Origin: Sipunculus nudus | Lineage: Eukaryota > Annelida > Sipuncula > Golfingiida > Sipunculidae | DNA length: 64,000 bases | Reading direction: 5' to 3' | Assembly: GCA_026874595.1 (NCBI GenBank) | Contig: CM049312.1 | Span: forward strand, 55,185,429 to 55,249,428 | Part shown: in pieces, positions 24,367 to 38,100 of the stretch | Layout of the letters: every line of letters begins with the position of its first letter | How positions within the stretch are numbered: position 1 is the stretch's first letter | Translations under genes and position numbers: made by a program | The notes under the pieces: generated by a model | What the model was told of the DNA's origin: nothing | The model's database searches: none | The model's input: the letters and a program-made list of their open reading frames with translations, nothing else

Positions 24367-24670
24367 GGAGCAGACCGGCTTCTGTGGCACAGGGGTAGAG
24401 CGCAGGACTCAAAGCCGGGAGATCGTGGGTTCGAATCGTAGCCGAGGCGGTGAGGTTTTTCACGGTCGGCCCCAACCCAGGATGAGGGCTCTGCAGGCTT
24501 AATGCTGTGCTGTGCCCCACAGCGGTGTTTCACACACATACGGGTACGTCTTGGGGAGAGGGGGGTTGTTTCTCGTTGTTGTGACCCAGAAATGGGGATG
24601 ATTACACACCCAGGATCCGCAGGTGCGGTAGGCACCGGGCCTTGATGACACCAGGATACAAAATAAAAAA
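24367..24670 (+). mobile_element. tRNA-derived SINE
   Basis: Pol III box A TGGCACAGGGG at 24385-24395 (full match to TRGYNNARNNG) and box B GGTTCGAATCG at 24428-24438 (10 of 11), followed by a 230-bp body and an AAATAAAAAAAATG tail. Cloverleaf arms are imperfect, so it is a SINE rather than a working tRNA gene. It lies in the part of the A flank that has no counterpart beside copy B. Confidence 0.78.
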
Positions 24671-24779
24671 AATGATAGGTAGTCCCAAACTAAATGGAAA
24701 CTCTGCAGATGTACATACTTAGGTTAAGAATTCAGCATTAAAAATGGAGGCGGTTACCTCCACCAAAAAAAAAACAATC

Positions 24780-26053
24780 GTTTGGAGCATCCCACAATAA
24801 AGTTCCCCCCCCCCTATGGCCGAGGCTTACATTCCTTAGAATGAAGATTTGTCGCCGTTGATTTTTAATTACTATACTCAAAAGGCTATGGACGGATTGT
24901 GATGGAATTTGGTGGAGCGTTAGGATAACACCAAAGGAACATGTAAAACATTTTCACGTAACCTGGATCACTATATTTTTAAAGATTCCTCGCCATTGCA
25001 AAAAAAATAGGGCAATTTGTTTGTACCGGTCGATAGTCACTTGCATTATGCAAAGGTCCATAAATGTATACATAATGTATATTCAAACGAAATGCAAGTT
25101 TTCCCTTCGCGCATGCGCAGGTGTGACGTTAATGGAGCCTCCCTTGATCTGGCGGACAGAGCTCACCTAAGTTGCAACCGTTTTATGACTTATAATTTCA
25201 TAGTGTACCTTAAATGATTTTGATTTTTTATGATGTTTTAACTATTGTTTAGCTTTTGGGAAAATATATGAATACTGAAAGGTTTGTAAGAGGGGTGTAA
25301 CATACATACCCACGCACTCCCGTTGATCAGGCCCGGTCTATGAAATGTGTGGTACGAGAGCCGCGCCCACTTTTAAAACTTCAAAAACCCCACTATCTTT
25401 TTTTATTTTTTTAATCATATACTTTTTTTTAATAAATTCAATTCCCGGTAGAAAGTTAAACATATTTTTCGACAAAAATGAGTGCAATTGGTTTGTTAAA
25501 AAATATCTCAGCACTTCAATGGGCACGGTGAATTCAACCACAAGAAAAACCCATGTACAAAGTTCTTGTTCTCAATACAAAAACTGTATTTCTGCCACTG
25601 CTTTATAAAGAATAAAAGAACATAATACATAACAAACTGTACATGGGAATACGATTATACCTGGAGAATAATCAGCTTGAACAACCGCTGTGTTACCTAC
25701 TTCTGACGCAGGAGAGATCTGTCTATTAACGTAGAGACTACATATACAGGCAAAATGAGTAGTCATCGAAGCGAAATTAAGATTACTATCATGCGCGGTG
25801 TAATGAATATCAAAGGGAGATAAAGTTATGTTTTGCAAAGTGAATGATTTCGGAAGGAGATAATTCGGGACCCGCATACAGGGGTAATTATCCATAATTT
25901 CCAAAAGATTAGGTTGAGGATAATTACAATACAGAAGCTTTGAAATACGCCATTGAAATTTTTTAAATTACCTTCACCGCTCCCATCTGTCGATTGTAGA
26001 CTTTAATAAGTGTTTAATAAGTGACCGCTCTCTACGTGCATTTGATTCTACAT
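24780..26053. other. distal duplicated flank, copy A side
   Basis: Matches about 49600-51022 by eye (shared runs such as ATTTGTCGCCGTTG, GGATAACACCAAAGGAACATG, TTTGTACCGGTCG, TACGAGAGC). No gene is recognised in it. It shows that the duplicated block reaches about 5.5 kb past the gene, with 3-4 kb of unmatched DNA between the two matching parts on each side. Confidence 0.75.
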
Positions 26054-26163
26054 TTAATAAGATATAATCCTGCAGATATTTTATTTTTTCATTTCTTCAT
26101 CTTGAAAATCTGATATTTCTAATTGATATTAAACCATTATGTGAATTGATGTGAGGTGATGTT

Positions 26164-26168
26164 TATAT

Positions 26169-26240
<72 letters not shown>
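26164..26240. repeat. (AT)n microsatellite
   Basis: Near-pure TA dinucleotide run of about 77 bp, just past the end of the duplicated flank. Confidence 0.95.
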
Positions 26241-26242
<2 letters not shown>

Positions 26243-27799
26243 CATCGGCCCCCTCCCTTTCCTCAATCCTGGCAACACCCCTGTCCGTCATTTAAAAACA
26301 TTACCCCCCCCCCCCCCAAAAAAAAAGAAAACCTGCTTACTCGCGTGTCCGTCATAACTGAGCTTTGCTCCCTCCCTTTCAAAACTCCTTTACCCGCCCC
26401 TTGCTTTCAGAGGGATACAGAGTAAACTTAGGAAGCACGGAGGCGGTCACTGTTACGGCGGCCAGGGAATACTTATATATACGTTGGTATAGCCATGTAC
26501 TTGCATTAATTACAACAACATGGAACATCCAACCTGGGCATGGATGATCCGCTGAGCTCAGGTACAGATTAGCGCCCTCTAAAATTATCTGTTCTGGACA
26601 TCTTTTTATTTTTAAGTGCAGACATATCCTCAAATCCTCCATCATATTTACGGGTCCGGTATGATTTAAATCACCTAAAAAAAGCTACAAGTAACACATC
26701 TTTTCTTGGACATTTATATACCTTTTACACAAGATACTGGTTAGCATCTTGGCAGGAAGACATGTTTTCTCCTATTTTCCAAGATAAAACTCTCATTATT
26801 TCTGATACCTTCAGCACTGTCAGTAATTAGGATATAATTAAAGCATCTGGGCTATGTCTGGATTTCGATTACTCTAGTCTCGTCCACAGACACGAGGTGG
26901 CGCTCCGGCACCTAGCTGTTTTGTGCGCACACTGAACCATACCGTTAAAACCTTAACCGGCTTCCTTGACTTCACTCGCCTTCATTTCTAGAGAAAAATT
27001 ATTGTTGATGGTGTATGTACAAAGAGTAGGCTATTGGAATTAAAACTGGTATTAAAAATGGAAAACTGCAAAACTTGTTAAGAACTGAATAAGTACATCT
27101 ATGAGATGAAAAGACTCCTGATAATTTTCCCTATAACATCACCGCTGCGGTCCGCTGAGGTTGATAAATCCATAGTTGAAAGGTCTCAGCAGGCTAGAAA
27201 CATAGGGTCCAAAACGCAGCAGTGTAGGTATTCAGTGCAGGGGGCGCAATATGCATATGCAATAAATGTATGTGTGAAGGGGGGTGGGGCGGTGGCAAGG
27301 ACTCCGAAAACCCCACCAGGGTCATCCTGGAAGAGGGAAGTAAATGAAGACTTCGACCCACCCATGCCCCCCCCCCCCCCCACACACACATACACACCAA
27401 AACACAGGAAAACAGCCTTTGCAGCGGCGTGTACCATACATTTAGCCTCTTCACCCGCACTCCTCCCACACATAAACACACGCAGAAAAACACACACATA
27501 TTTTCACAATAAATATAACGTTATTTGAGGTGGTTCCAGGACCCCATTCCCCAAATATTTGCCTTACCTTTGGGGATTGGTGAACGCCCTCTGTACCCCC
27601 CCTGGATCCGAAAGGAGTTTTTTTTTTTAAATACAAAGTAAGTTATGATTTTAATAAGTAAAATCTGCATAAATCATTGTTCCACTATGTCGGGCATATG
27701 GGTATATACGTAATATAATTGGTCATTTTGATTGTTAGGCTTTTATAAAAATTTGCAATTAATTGATATTTCAGGACCTATTCTAATTAAAAAAAAAAA
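26241..27799. other. unique intergenic DNA with simple repeats
   Basis: C-rich runs near 26304 and 27366 followed by CA-type repeat. The open frames on both strands around 27186-27530 come from this low-complexity sequence and have no recognisable domain. No gene is supported. Confidence 0.6.
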
Positions 27800-29580
27800 C
27801 CTGTTAAGCTTTCCTCGCAATATGTACACAGCATAACGCTTTTGAGCCTTTTCTTAGCATTCAGCTTTCTTTGCAATATGTACACAGCGGGACGCTTATG
27901 AGCATTCTTTTCAACGTGTACAGGGTATTGAACATGCCTCCCAGGGCAAGATCCTGTTCAGCTTTCCTCTCAACGTGTACACAGTAGGGCCTTTACGAGC
28001 GTTCCTCTTCACTTGTACACGGTATTAAACATTCCTCTCAAGGAGAGACCCTGTCAAACTTTCCTCTCAACGTATACACAGCGGGACACTTAATAGCATT
28101 CCTTTCAACATATACACGGTGTTGAACAGTCCTCTCAAAGCGATATCCTGTTTACCTGTTCTCTCAATGTCTAAACTTATGACCATCCTTCTCAATATGT
28201 TCACGGTAATTAACATTCCTCTCCAGGCTAGACCCTTTTGAACTTTTCTCTCTACGTGTACACTGCGGGAGCCTTACGAGCTTTCCTCTTAACTTGTACA
28301 CGGTATTGAAAATTCATTTCATGGCTAGATCCTCTTAATCTTTTCTGGCAATATGGTCACAGAGTTACGCTTATGAGCATTTCTCTTAGCGTGTATACGG
28401 TACTGAATATTCCTCTAAGGCGAAGGTCTGATCATCCTTCCTCTAAATATGTACACGACGGGACGCGTTTGACCATTCCCCTCAACATGTAAACGGTGTT
28501 GAACATTTCTCTCAAGGCTTGACCCTGCTCAGCTCTTCTCTCAACGGGTACAAAGTGTGTCCCTTTACAAGGGTTCCTCTCCACTTGTACACGGTTATGA
28601 AGATTCCTCTCAAGAGAGACCCTGTTCAGCTTTCCTCACAATATGTACACAGCAGGACGCTTGTGAGCATTCTTTTCAACGGGTACACGGTATTGAAAAT
28701 TCCTCTCAAGGTTAGACCCTGTTCAGGTTTCCTTTCAACAAGTACACAGCAGAACCCTCGTGAGCATTCCTCCAACTTGATCAAGGTGTACTAAGCAGGA
28801 CGCTCATGAGCATTCCTCTCAACATGAAGAGGGTATTGAACAACCCTCCCAGGACGAGACCCTTATCAGCTTTCCTCTTATCGTATACACAACGGGGCCT
28901 TCATGAGCATTCCTCTCAACTTATACACCGTATTGAACATTCCTCTCAAGGCGGGACCTGTTCAGCTTTCCTCAAAATATGTACACAGGTGGACGTTTAT
29001 GAGCATTCCTTTCAATATTTACAAGGTATTGAAGATTCCTCTGAAGGCGATATCCTGTTACCTTTTACTCAATATGTACACACAGAGGGACGCTTATGAC
29101 CATCCCTCTCAACATGAAGTATTGAAAATTCCTCTGAAAGTGAAAGTGAGACTCTGTTCAGGTTTCCTTTCAATATGTACACAGCGGGGCCCTCATGAGC
29201 ATTCCTCTCAACGAGTCCACGGTAATGATCATTTCTCCCAGGGCGAGACCATGTTTAGGTTTCTTCTCAGTGTGTACACAACAGGATCTTTATAAGCATT
29301 CCTCTCAAAATGTGTACGGTATGGAACATTCCTCTATAGGCCAGACCCTATTCAGCTTTACTCTCAGTATGTACATAGTGGGGGGTTTATGAATACTTCT
29401 GTCAACTTGTACACAATATAAAGGTTTTGAGTATTCTTTCCTCATGCACATGTACGTAGGACCAATTTTTAGTATTCCTCCAAATGTGTACACGGTGGGA
29501 CCCTGTTGAGTATCTCACTCAACATGTACACGGTGTGAACCTATTGAGCATTCCTCTCCACATGTACATGGCGGATCTTC
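27800..29580. repeat. about 97-bp satellite built of three sub-units, about 18 copies
   Basis: Recurring word TTCCTCTCAACGTGTACAC. Anchors of the 'CCTGTTCAGCTTTCCTCTC' kind fall near 27952, 28048, 28145, 28232 and 28329 (spacings 87-97). A unit is about 36+33+28 nt (AGCTTTCCTCTCAA..., GAGCATTCCTCTCAA..., CATTCCTCTCAAGG...). Units are strongly diverged, so the array is old. Repetitive open frames arise in more than one phase and are not taken as coding. Confidence 0.88.
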
Positions 29581-30548
29581 TGCTTCAGAAAACGTAGAAA
29601 AGTGTGCATGGGGTTAATTGGACAGTAAGGAGTAACAAGATACGGGTTTACTCTAGTTAGGCAGAATAATGAGGTCCTGAGGGGCAGGAAATGTATCAAT
29701 CACGAAAAGGAATTTTACTGGACCTCATATTTTTATTGGAAATATTATTTTCAGTATTATATTTGTAACCAGGATAACGTATCATACGGCTTTGTGCACG
29801 GCTTCCTTTTTTAAGTAAAAGAGAACCCAACGAAATGACGTTCATAATAGGAATAACTATAGATCACGTACACTAGATCACTAGATACGCGTGATTCATG
29901 CAAAAACGCGATCTGAATCAGACCCCTTAAAAATAAATACTGATCAAAAGGGACTGGCATATTCCGATGGTTCGGCATTTTTTCGACACACTGGTAAGTA
30001 CTTTGGCACTTTGCTCATAACTTGTTGCTACGATAAGTTCTGTTTTATCAGTAATATAAATAGAACTCGGATCTCCTCAATGATGAATAACACCCGGCAG
30101 TTAACACGCCGCAAGCCACATCCCTTTAAATGTCTTCAGAAATCGGCTAATTGCGGCTAATTTTATGCAAATTTGTAATACTCTACAGAATATTTTTTTT
30201 ATTATATATTTAATCAATATTTTATATTGATAATTGCTTACTCTTTGCAACATTTAATCAGAGCTACTATGTCGTTATCGCATTATATGGTATTACATTG
30301 CCTTTCTATATGAAGGAATTGGGCTTGGTTGTCTCTAGCTAAACTTATGTGTAATATTGAAAGGTTAAATATGATTTCACGGCATATATACAATAGATGC
30401 AGCTGATCATTATCTTTATTGTATTATTTTACTTCAAAATAGTTATGTTATATTTGATTAATTTTCCTAATGATTGTACTCTCTTTTTTTAAAAAGGAGG
30501 AAATAACGAATCAATCAATCAAATATCCCTTCAAAAGTCTTCAGGATT
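29581..30548. other. spacer before the second duplicon
   Basis: AT-rich, with no recognisable gene. TGTCTTCAGAAATCGGCTAATT near 30132 resembles AGTCTTCAGGATTCGGCTAATT near 30537, where homology to the window start begins, so a small local repeat marks the duplicon boundary. Confidence 0.5.
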
Positions 30549-31034
30549 CGGCTAATTACGCAAAATCTATACCTTTGGTTTCTGGATTCCCAGCAACTTA
30601 GTGTGCTCATCTTGCGTAAGACTTTTTTGGCCATTATTATTGCAACCATTATACATACATGGTTCTGATCCCTATTTCAGAAATCTCGTTTTGATATCTC
30701 AAATACTACTTCACAAATGAACCAGTTTTAAAACTTGTACGGGTGTCTTAACTGGTACCACATATACAGAGCTTCCAAGCCATTGGCGATATTCTCCATT
30801 GATCATAGGTAATATAAAACGAGAAAGCTTGGATTCATTGTAAAACACCATGGTTCAGGCAGCCTGTGACAGTACATATATACCGCCTTTTGAAATTTTA
30901 AAGTTCATTTCAACATTTCAACTGCAATGTAATTCTTATAGAATATCACGTCTTCAGGCATAAATTTCCTTTTATATTGAATAATGCTGACAACTGACTA
31001 AACACCCAAATATATTGTCAAAAATGAGGGTAAA

Positions 31035-31054
31035 CCCCCCCCCCCCCCCCCCCC
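31035..31054. repeat. poly-C tract (20 C)
   Basis: Counterpart of the 23-C tract at 570-592. Confidence 0.9.
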
Positions 31055-31579
31055 GTTACTTATGACTTGCTTTCACCAAGGCGGTATATGTGCAAAGTGT
31101 ATTGAGAATTCATGGATACTTTGATCAGAAAAAAAACATCCATTCTGTCTGAATTCATTGCAAAACAGCAAAACCCGGGGCCAAAGAACAAATGCATCTG
31201 AAATGGTCTTGAAAAAATTAGGCCAATGTCTTCAAATTTACATGATGACAGCGATATATGTTAGGCCTCCTGGGGGTCTGCTTTACATGTCCATCAGCTA
31301 TGTCTGATATCGTGGAGGATACCTACCCGTTCCGTGCACCAGTGTATGCAATATGCACGACACGTGTAATAATGGATAAAAAACATGAACTGAATTGTTA
31401 TCTGACCAAAGTGTCCGGAAAATGGCAACCACCGAAATCGCCCCGTGTGAACACCTTGCATTAAACACGCTTTTTTAACGTTGAGAAAATTGGTTTAATA
31501 TACCTATTACCGTGACCTATTGTTCTCTTTTTTACATACGTGGGAAGATAACTTCGTCTACAGGTGGTCTGCTCCCGCC

Positions 31580-31586
31580 TATATAG
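31580..31586 (+). promoter_or_regulatory. TATA-like box upstream of copy B
   Basis: TATATAG about 92 nt before the ATG, in a conserved context (GCTCCCGCC-TATATAG-TTCT). Copy A has AATATAG here. The role is inferred from position. Confidence 0.45.
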
Positions 31587-31677
31587 TTCTCCTTTAATGG
31601 GAACATGGTCATTAGCTGTTTGACGTTCGTACAGACAACACTTGTGTCACAAATAGAAATCATAGTCGGATTTCATA

Positions 31678-32154
31678 ATGCACCTCTGTCTGGGCTTGCT
31701 GGCTTTGCTGGCGACACTGGTCAACTCCCAGACCACCCCGCCATGCATCTGTCTCCAAGAATACACGCCGGCCAACGATTTAAGGAATCCTGTCATTTTT
31801 AAACATGCTGGTGACGGGAGTGGACGTTTGTTTATCGGTGAACAGATCGGTTTGGTGTGGATCTTCGATTCACAGAACAACCGTTTACCAGAACCTTTCC
31901 TGAACCTGACCGAAGTTGTTCAAACCTCCGAGCGTCCTGGAGACGAGAGAGGGTTTTTACAGATTCATTTTGATCCAAATTTCTCCACCAATAGAAAGTT
32001 GTACTTGTACTACAACGTCGAAGAAAATGGTGATATGTATACGATTTTAACAGAGATCGAGGCCAGTGCAACTAACCCCAATGTCGTTGACTACAGCACT
32101 CAGAGACTGCTCCTTGAATTTTTTCAACCGTTTTCAAATCATAACGGCGGTGAC
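31678..32154 (+). CDS. HHIP-like copy B exon 1 (residues 1-159)
   Basis: ATG at 31678 starts the signal peptide; donor GTGAGT at 32155. Nine replacements versus copy A (A13T, V/I in GEQ-x-GL, H/Q, A/G, MQ/IH, D/E, TT/SN just before HNGG). N-glycosylation motifs NLT and NFS are kept. Confidence 0.93.
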
Positions 32155-35100
32155 GTGAGTTCTTATTGAAATTTAGATATTTTTGTCATTCAATGACGTC
32201 ATTCAAATGCGATGACGTCATTCTAAAGTACAAGTATCATGGGAATCGGCACCATATGGTGACTATACATAATGCATGCAAACACATCATCCAAATGATT
32301 TTTTTTATTAAATTATAAGGTATGAAGGGATGAGAACAAGCCATTTTGATTTAATTTTACAAAATATATGCTCATTCAACTCATCCCTCCACCCATAAAA
32401 AAGTTTGCATATGCCGTAAATGCTGCATTGGCTTCATCCCGGCGCAAGGTGAACATCTAAAGTGTTTGCTAGCTGCAAGTGGTATTGTTTTGTTATACAA
32501 GCTTTATCGGTAATTTAAAAAGTATTATATACAAATAATGTTTAACGCTATTGTTTAAGAATGTTTGGTCATCTATTCCTTTATTCAAACACTTAGAAAA
32601 TTTAAAATAGATGTAGCTGCAAAATACTTTTAAATTCACTTATAATTCAACTCCAGCGGTATAGTTTAACTATGACCGCCATTTTTTTTTCAAACGACAG
32701 AACTGGTAATTGGAGAAAATGGAGGTCATAATGGACACGAAAATTTCATAATACCCTAGAATCCATTTAGTAGTGACCCCGATGTCAGTTTTAAGGTAAT
32801 TATTATTATTCAAATTAAATTTGTGACTTTTTTGACCAATAAGCTCAAATTTGTCGAGACTAAGAGAATGCTAGCCAAATTATTTTCAGCCCGACACGTG
32901 GGCAAAACAAATCAATAATGAAACAAAACACCTAAGACTAAAACAAGGTTGAGATTATTGGCTCCTGTACCACAGGGGACATTCAAAGGACAAACCATCA
33001 TGGTCAACTTGCAATCACTGGCACAAACAGGTTAAACATTTCAATAGTGTTATTCTGCCGCTGTCAATCCTTTAAGGAAATTTACACATGAACACTGGAG
33101 ATCGAGAGAATAGGGACAATGCGTAATAACAGCGGCAAAAAAACAAAGAAATTTACCTTTCAGATTTTCATGTTAACATATTGGAACGTAATTTAAGAAC
33201 CTAGGCAATCTTTTAGGGGCACCATTCCTACTGCAGCATGGAAAGTAGCATGGGAACCATGCTACATAAAAAAGCATGGCAGGGAACATTGATGATCCAT
33301 AACTAAAGAGCCAATAGGTGTATTCGATAAGCATTTTTTTTGTTAAGTAAATCAAAGCTCACTCCAAATGAGCTTCACGGAGAAGAAGTACTATCAATCG
33401 AATAACTTTGTGCTACATGCATGGGAATATGGCGGTCCCATGTATGGGTTTATAGACTTCCAGCCCTCGTAAATGAAATAGTATGAAGTAATTATTGGTT
33501 TTAAACCTGTACAATCGCTTAGTTTAGAGTACAAAAGAACTAAAGATCGCATTTTATATAGCGACCTATAACAAAATTAAAAATATTAGCGCCGAATGTT
33601 CATGTAAAAAGAAACGTTTCGTGTTTCTGTGAGCTTTTGATTACGCTGGCGCGCTCTAGACCTAACGGTAATCATTCATGGCAAAACCGTTTAATGTTTC
33701 GAAATGCCGTGTTGTATGTTGAAACTGATTAAATTTTGCGAAGGATTATGTAAATTTCACGTTATAAAATGTAAGGAAAACGCTTGAACGCTGCAGTCTA
33801 TTGCATTCAATACTACTGCGAAGTGGCCTATTGGGAGGCCTGCTTTGGGTCATGTGGTTATTTCACACAACTTTTCACATCACTGCTTCACAGAAAAGCT
33901 TCCTCATGTCAATCGAATGAATACAGCATGTGTTTAACGGGCTGACCGTGCTTCACGGAAACGCCAAGTCGAATACTGCGATGATCAGAAGCCGCCGACA
34001 GCTTTCAACAGTATACTTGTTTGTTGCACGTGCTTCTGTGTTACGTCATACAGTGCGCCATATAACATGTTTTGTACTGTCTGTATAGCTTATTTAGAAA
34101 GATCTGTTTGAAGCATTACAAATATGAATTTGAATAGTCAAGTTTTGATTTAACTAGTGCATGTGCCAGTTGTTTAGTGTATTCATTACATAGATACATA
34201 CGAATCTGGTTGATTCTAAAATCCTTATTACGCTGTGATTTACACACAGACGTATATGAGGTTCCATACTCAAATGATAATCACAAATAACTCCTAAGCT
34301 GCGTACAGTATCCACTGGTTTGATATTAATTCAATCAATGTCAGTACAGTTAATGGAAATTTCACAATGATCCGGTCTATGTATTAAAACAAATTCAGTT
34401 TTAACTGCATAAGCTTGAGAAAGTTCTTCTGCATCCATATATGCTGGATACATCTCTCTATTGGTTTGAGCTCATCTGACATATCAGCAATTTTTAAATA
34501 AAGAAGATTACATTCTACCACTGCTCCCATGATTATCTGTTGCAGTAGATCGTAAAGAGGAAGGCCGTTGATTTTGGCGCCGTGCCACGTATGCCCGTCT
34601 GGGCAATAACTTGGCTTAATCACGCCCCTGATTACATGATTTATGCATGAGCAAAGGGGATTTTTGGTGGTTCAATCATAGATAATTGAGTGTGTTTGAT
34701 TTTCTTAATGGTCATCCTAAAATATTGCTGCTCAATTCAAACTTGTGTCTTGGCCTGACAAATACAACGTTTTGAGCTTATATGGCAACATATGTAGGTA
34801 CGCCCTCGCACGAAATTGGAAGAACCTCTACATTTGTTGAATATATTTAGTGGGGCGCGCCTGTTGTGCCCTCTCTAAACACGCCCCTGTGAGAACATAT
34901 TTTTTTAAGATAAAGTGGCAAGTATCGTTTTCTATCAGAAAAAAAATCCATATAAGGGAACTGTATGAATAATGTCACGTTATCAGTCATTTTGGTGTTT
35001 TAGTCATTTCTGAAAGACGCTAATTCTTTGATATTTGAAAAAAATTTGCAACAATAAGACAATTTTTTGTAACTCTCATCTTATCCTTTTTCCAGATTGA

Positions 35101-38100
35101 AATTAGATTTTTTATGACAAGGTGGCATTCTATTTATTGCCAAGCAGAGGTAGACGAAAATCAGATTAAGCAGTTTATTATAATGAAATAGCCGACTTAT
35201 GGTAATATAGATTACCCCAAAAATTTAATAGATTCTTATTTGGGTGTTTTCTTAACCCGCCACAAAATTTGTTTCTGTTCAGGTCTTTTTGCGTAAACTT
35301 GCTGGCCGTCACAGAGCATTTGAAACTAGCAACCTACGACAAGACGGGCCGTCTGTAGATCCGTGCTAGTTAAACCCCATATAGACGACCACCTCAGAAA
35401 TACGATCACTTCATCGAGGTCGCCTTCCTGGTCACTATTTCGAGGTTACACTGTTGTGATTTTACTGAGTTGTTGACCATATTTTACATTCAGATCGTGT
35501 TTGGAAGAGATAACTTGCTGTATTTGTTTACCGGGGATGGCGGTTCAGGAGGAGATCCTTTTAACCTTGCTCTTGACAAGTAAGTTACTAAAAGACTCGA
35601 CATATAACGCCCATGTCCGGGGTTTGCCTTTCCTTGTCTTTAGAAATAAATACATCGTGGTAAAGATTTTATTTCATGTGAGAATCCTATTAGGCACTCG
35701 ATGTATTAACAAATGTTATAGGTGTCATTATGACCGCATGAATCTGATTACGGCCATACAATGTTCTACGCATGTGACATTCGTTTGTACTACAGACCCT
35801 CAATTAATCTCTTGTTTACCCCAGTTTTGTGAATGTTTTCACAGCACAGCGCTGGTCACTTGTTTATATTTTCGACAATAGAGAGCTCCGATACAAATGC
35901 AAGCATACACCCCGCCGTCTGAGTTAAGTGGTAAAAACTGAGATATGCCGAATTCTTATTTATTTTGCATTTGGCTGGGACTGAGATGATGATACGAGAT
36001 AACAATTTTTCAAACCCTAAGATTGTTTAAATCAATTTTAAGCTATATCAATTCAGAGCTATAGCAATCACCCTTCGCTCGTCGTCCGTCCGCCCGTCTG
36101 TTAACAGGGTGCAAGTCGTAACCGTATGACGCTGAGGCTTCTAAGTTATCATCCAGAGAGTTCATGTAGAATTCCTTGGTTTGATCATAAAGACGTATAT
36201 TCTGCAATATAAGGCAAAGCCTGATTTTGAGCACTAAGAGTCTGACTTCACTCCGAGTTCAAAGTTGTTGAACAGAAATGTTGCACTGGATCGGTAATAG
36301 AATTGTTTTACCTCATTTACGTATATATGACTATCAGCATGCATAGTTTGAAAAGAATTGGATTTGTACTCTTCGAGTTATTTGGCAATTGACTATACAA
36401 TATTTTATAATCCCATGTGTTTACGTATATCATATATTATTGAGTCTTAGCCTGTTCTGAATGCTAAAACATCCACGGAAATACTTTCTTCTTTGGATGT
36501 AGATTTAAAGTTTAACGAATGAAACGGCAGTTGATAATAGTCATTATACTTTCATAAAATACACTAACATATACAGACGCCTCTCACGTCTGCTACCTTT
36601 GAAATTAATTAAATTTACATTTATTGAACAATTAGTTACAGAAACTAAATCTAGGCACTATCCATTGATCCGGTGGTGGCGTTGGGTAGTCTGTAGGGGT
36701 GGAGGACCCATAGAAAACCAAGAAGTTTATTGTTTCACCTAAGATCCCTTATTTATCGGGATTTTATCTTTAATAATTTATGTTTATGGCCTGGCCACAA
36801 AATCGCAATGAGCTGCTCCGAAACATAGTGGCACAGGCACAAAAGCTGATGTTCTTTTCCATTTAGATCAATTACAATTAAAGTGACAGAATCATGTTCC
36901 AATTACAATATAATTTTAAAATATGCACCTACACCAAAAATCTTAATTTACATTTGGAGACCCTTCTTGTCTGGGCTGCATTCACTTCCGTAGAAAATAC
37001 TTTTCCGTAAGACTAGTCGCCATCTCTTTCTCCTTTAATCCGGTTCTGTTACCTGTTCTGTTGCCACTGGGTTATGTCATTTGTAGGTCAGTGCTGCTTG
37101 GAAAAGTGATCCGCATTGACCCTCATACACGCTCGGGAAATCTCCCTTATGGCATCCCGCCTGATAACCCATATTTAGATGATCCGATGGCCCGGCCAGA
37201 GTTGTACGCCATCGGCCTCAGAAATCCATGGAGAGTCGACTACGATGAAGGTTACACCGGAAGTGAATGTAAGTAGTTTGTGATTCTTTTACACCTACCA
37301 GGCTATTTTAATTACATTTTCCCACAATAGAATTATTAACTGAACAGTTATGCCGTGCATCTATAGACGTAACTGAGCCAGGAACATCTGTACTATAGTT
37401 AAGTATAATGGATAATGATAATTCATTTGTATTTACTATAATTTAAAATTAATTTAGTCTTATCATTTGATAGGTATTTGTGCCTGTCCCGTGTGGTCGA
37501 CTTTTGACAAACAGAGACCATACCATGTATGGCCGTCTGGAAAAGTTGATCACATTATGTAGTACAAACCTTTATCATATGAGATAAAATGAGATTGATC
37601 GGATAAAAGCTACACTGTATTGATCCCTGATCAGCTCCAACAGACTAATCCGAGCACATTCCGGGAAAAGAAATGGATCCATAACAGCAATCCTGAAACA
37701 TCGGATTCTTAAGTCTGGATCAGTGATCCTGCATGGTGAACATTCTGCTGTTGCCGGTCATAATCGTAATATAAGGCGCTACTCCCATAAAATGACGTCA
37801 ATACTATCATGCTCGGGCATACTTTGCCGTTTGGGTGCCCCAAAAAGGCAAAATATCTGATAAAGGATAAATTAAGTAAGGTAGAGAACTTATGTCTAGA
37901 CACACGTTATATATAATCTTAATCACTCTTAATTTTCATGAGGTGTATGAATAAATTCCAAAATGTTTTTCTGTCTCCGTCTTTGATTACTTAATTGGAC
38001 CCAGTTTAACCCTTTACTTCTTCATCTTGTCGCAGGCAATATTTAGATGGATATCATCGCCCTGTATGTCCATCGTAAAGAACAAAACAAGATTTTGCCT

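Larger units (their letters stand above)
30549..31677 (+). other. 5' flank of HHIP-like copy B
   Basis: Aligns to 1-1223, offset about 30.5 kb, with small indels. Contains a 20-C tract (31035-31054) and the TATA-like site at 31580. No coding exon seen. Confidence 0.75.

Noticed and set aside
24370-24445. Functional tRNA gene
   Set aside because: Boxes A and B are good, but acceptor and anticodon arms do not pair cleanly and a 230-bp body with A-rich tail follows, so it is called a SINE.
27106-27528. 140-residue + frame
   Set aside because: Runs through poly-C and CA repeats (P and T runs); open on both strands; no domain.
28903-29295. 130-residue repetitive frame in the 97-bp satellite
   Set aside because: Overlapping frames in other phases show the same repeat pattern; the unit is not phase-compatible and has no start or splice support.
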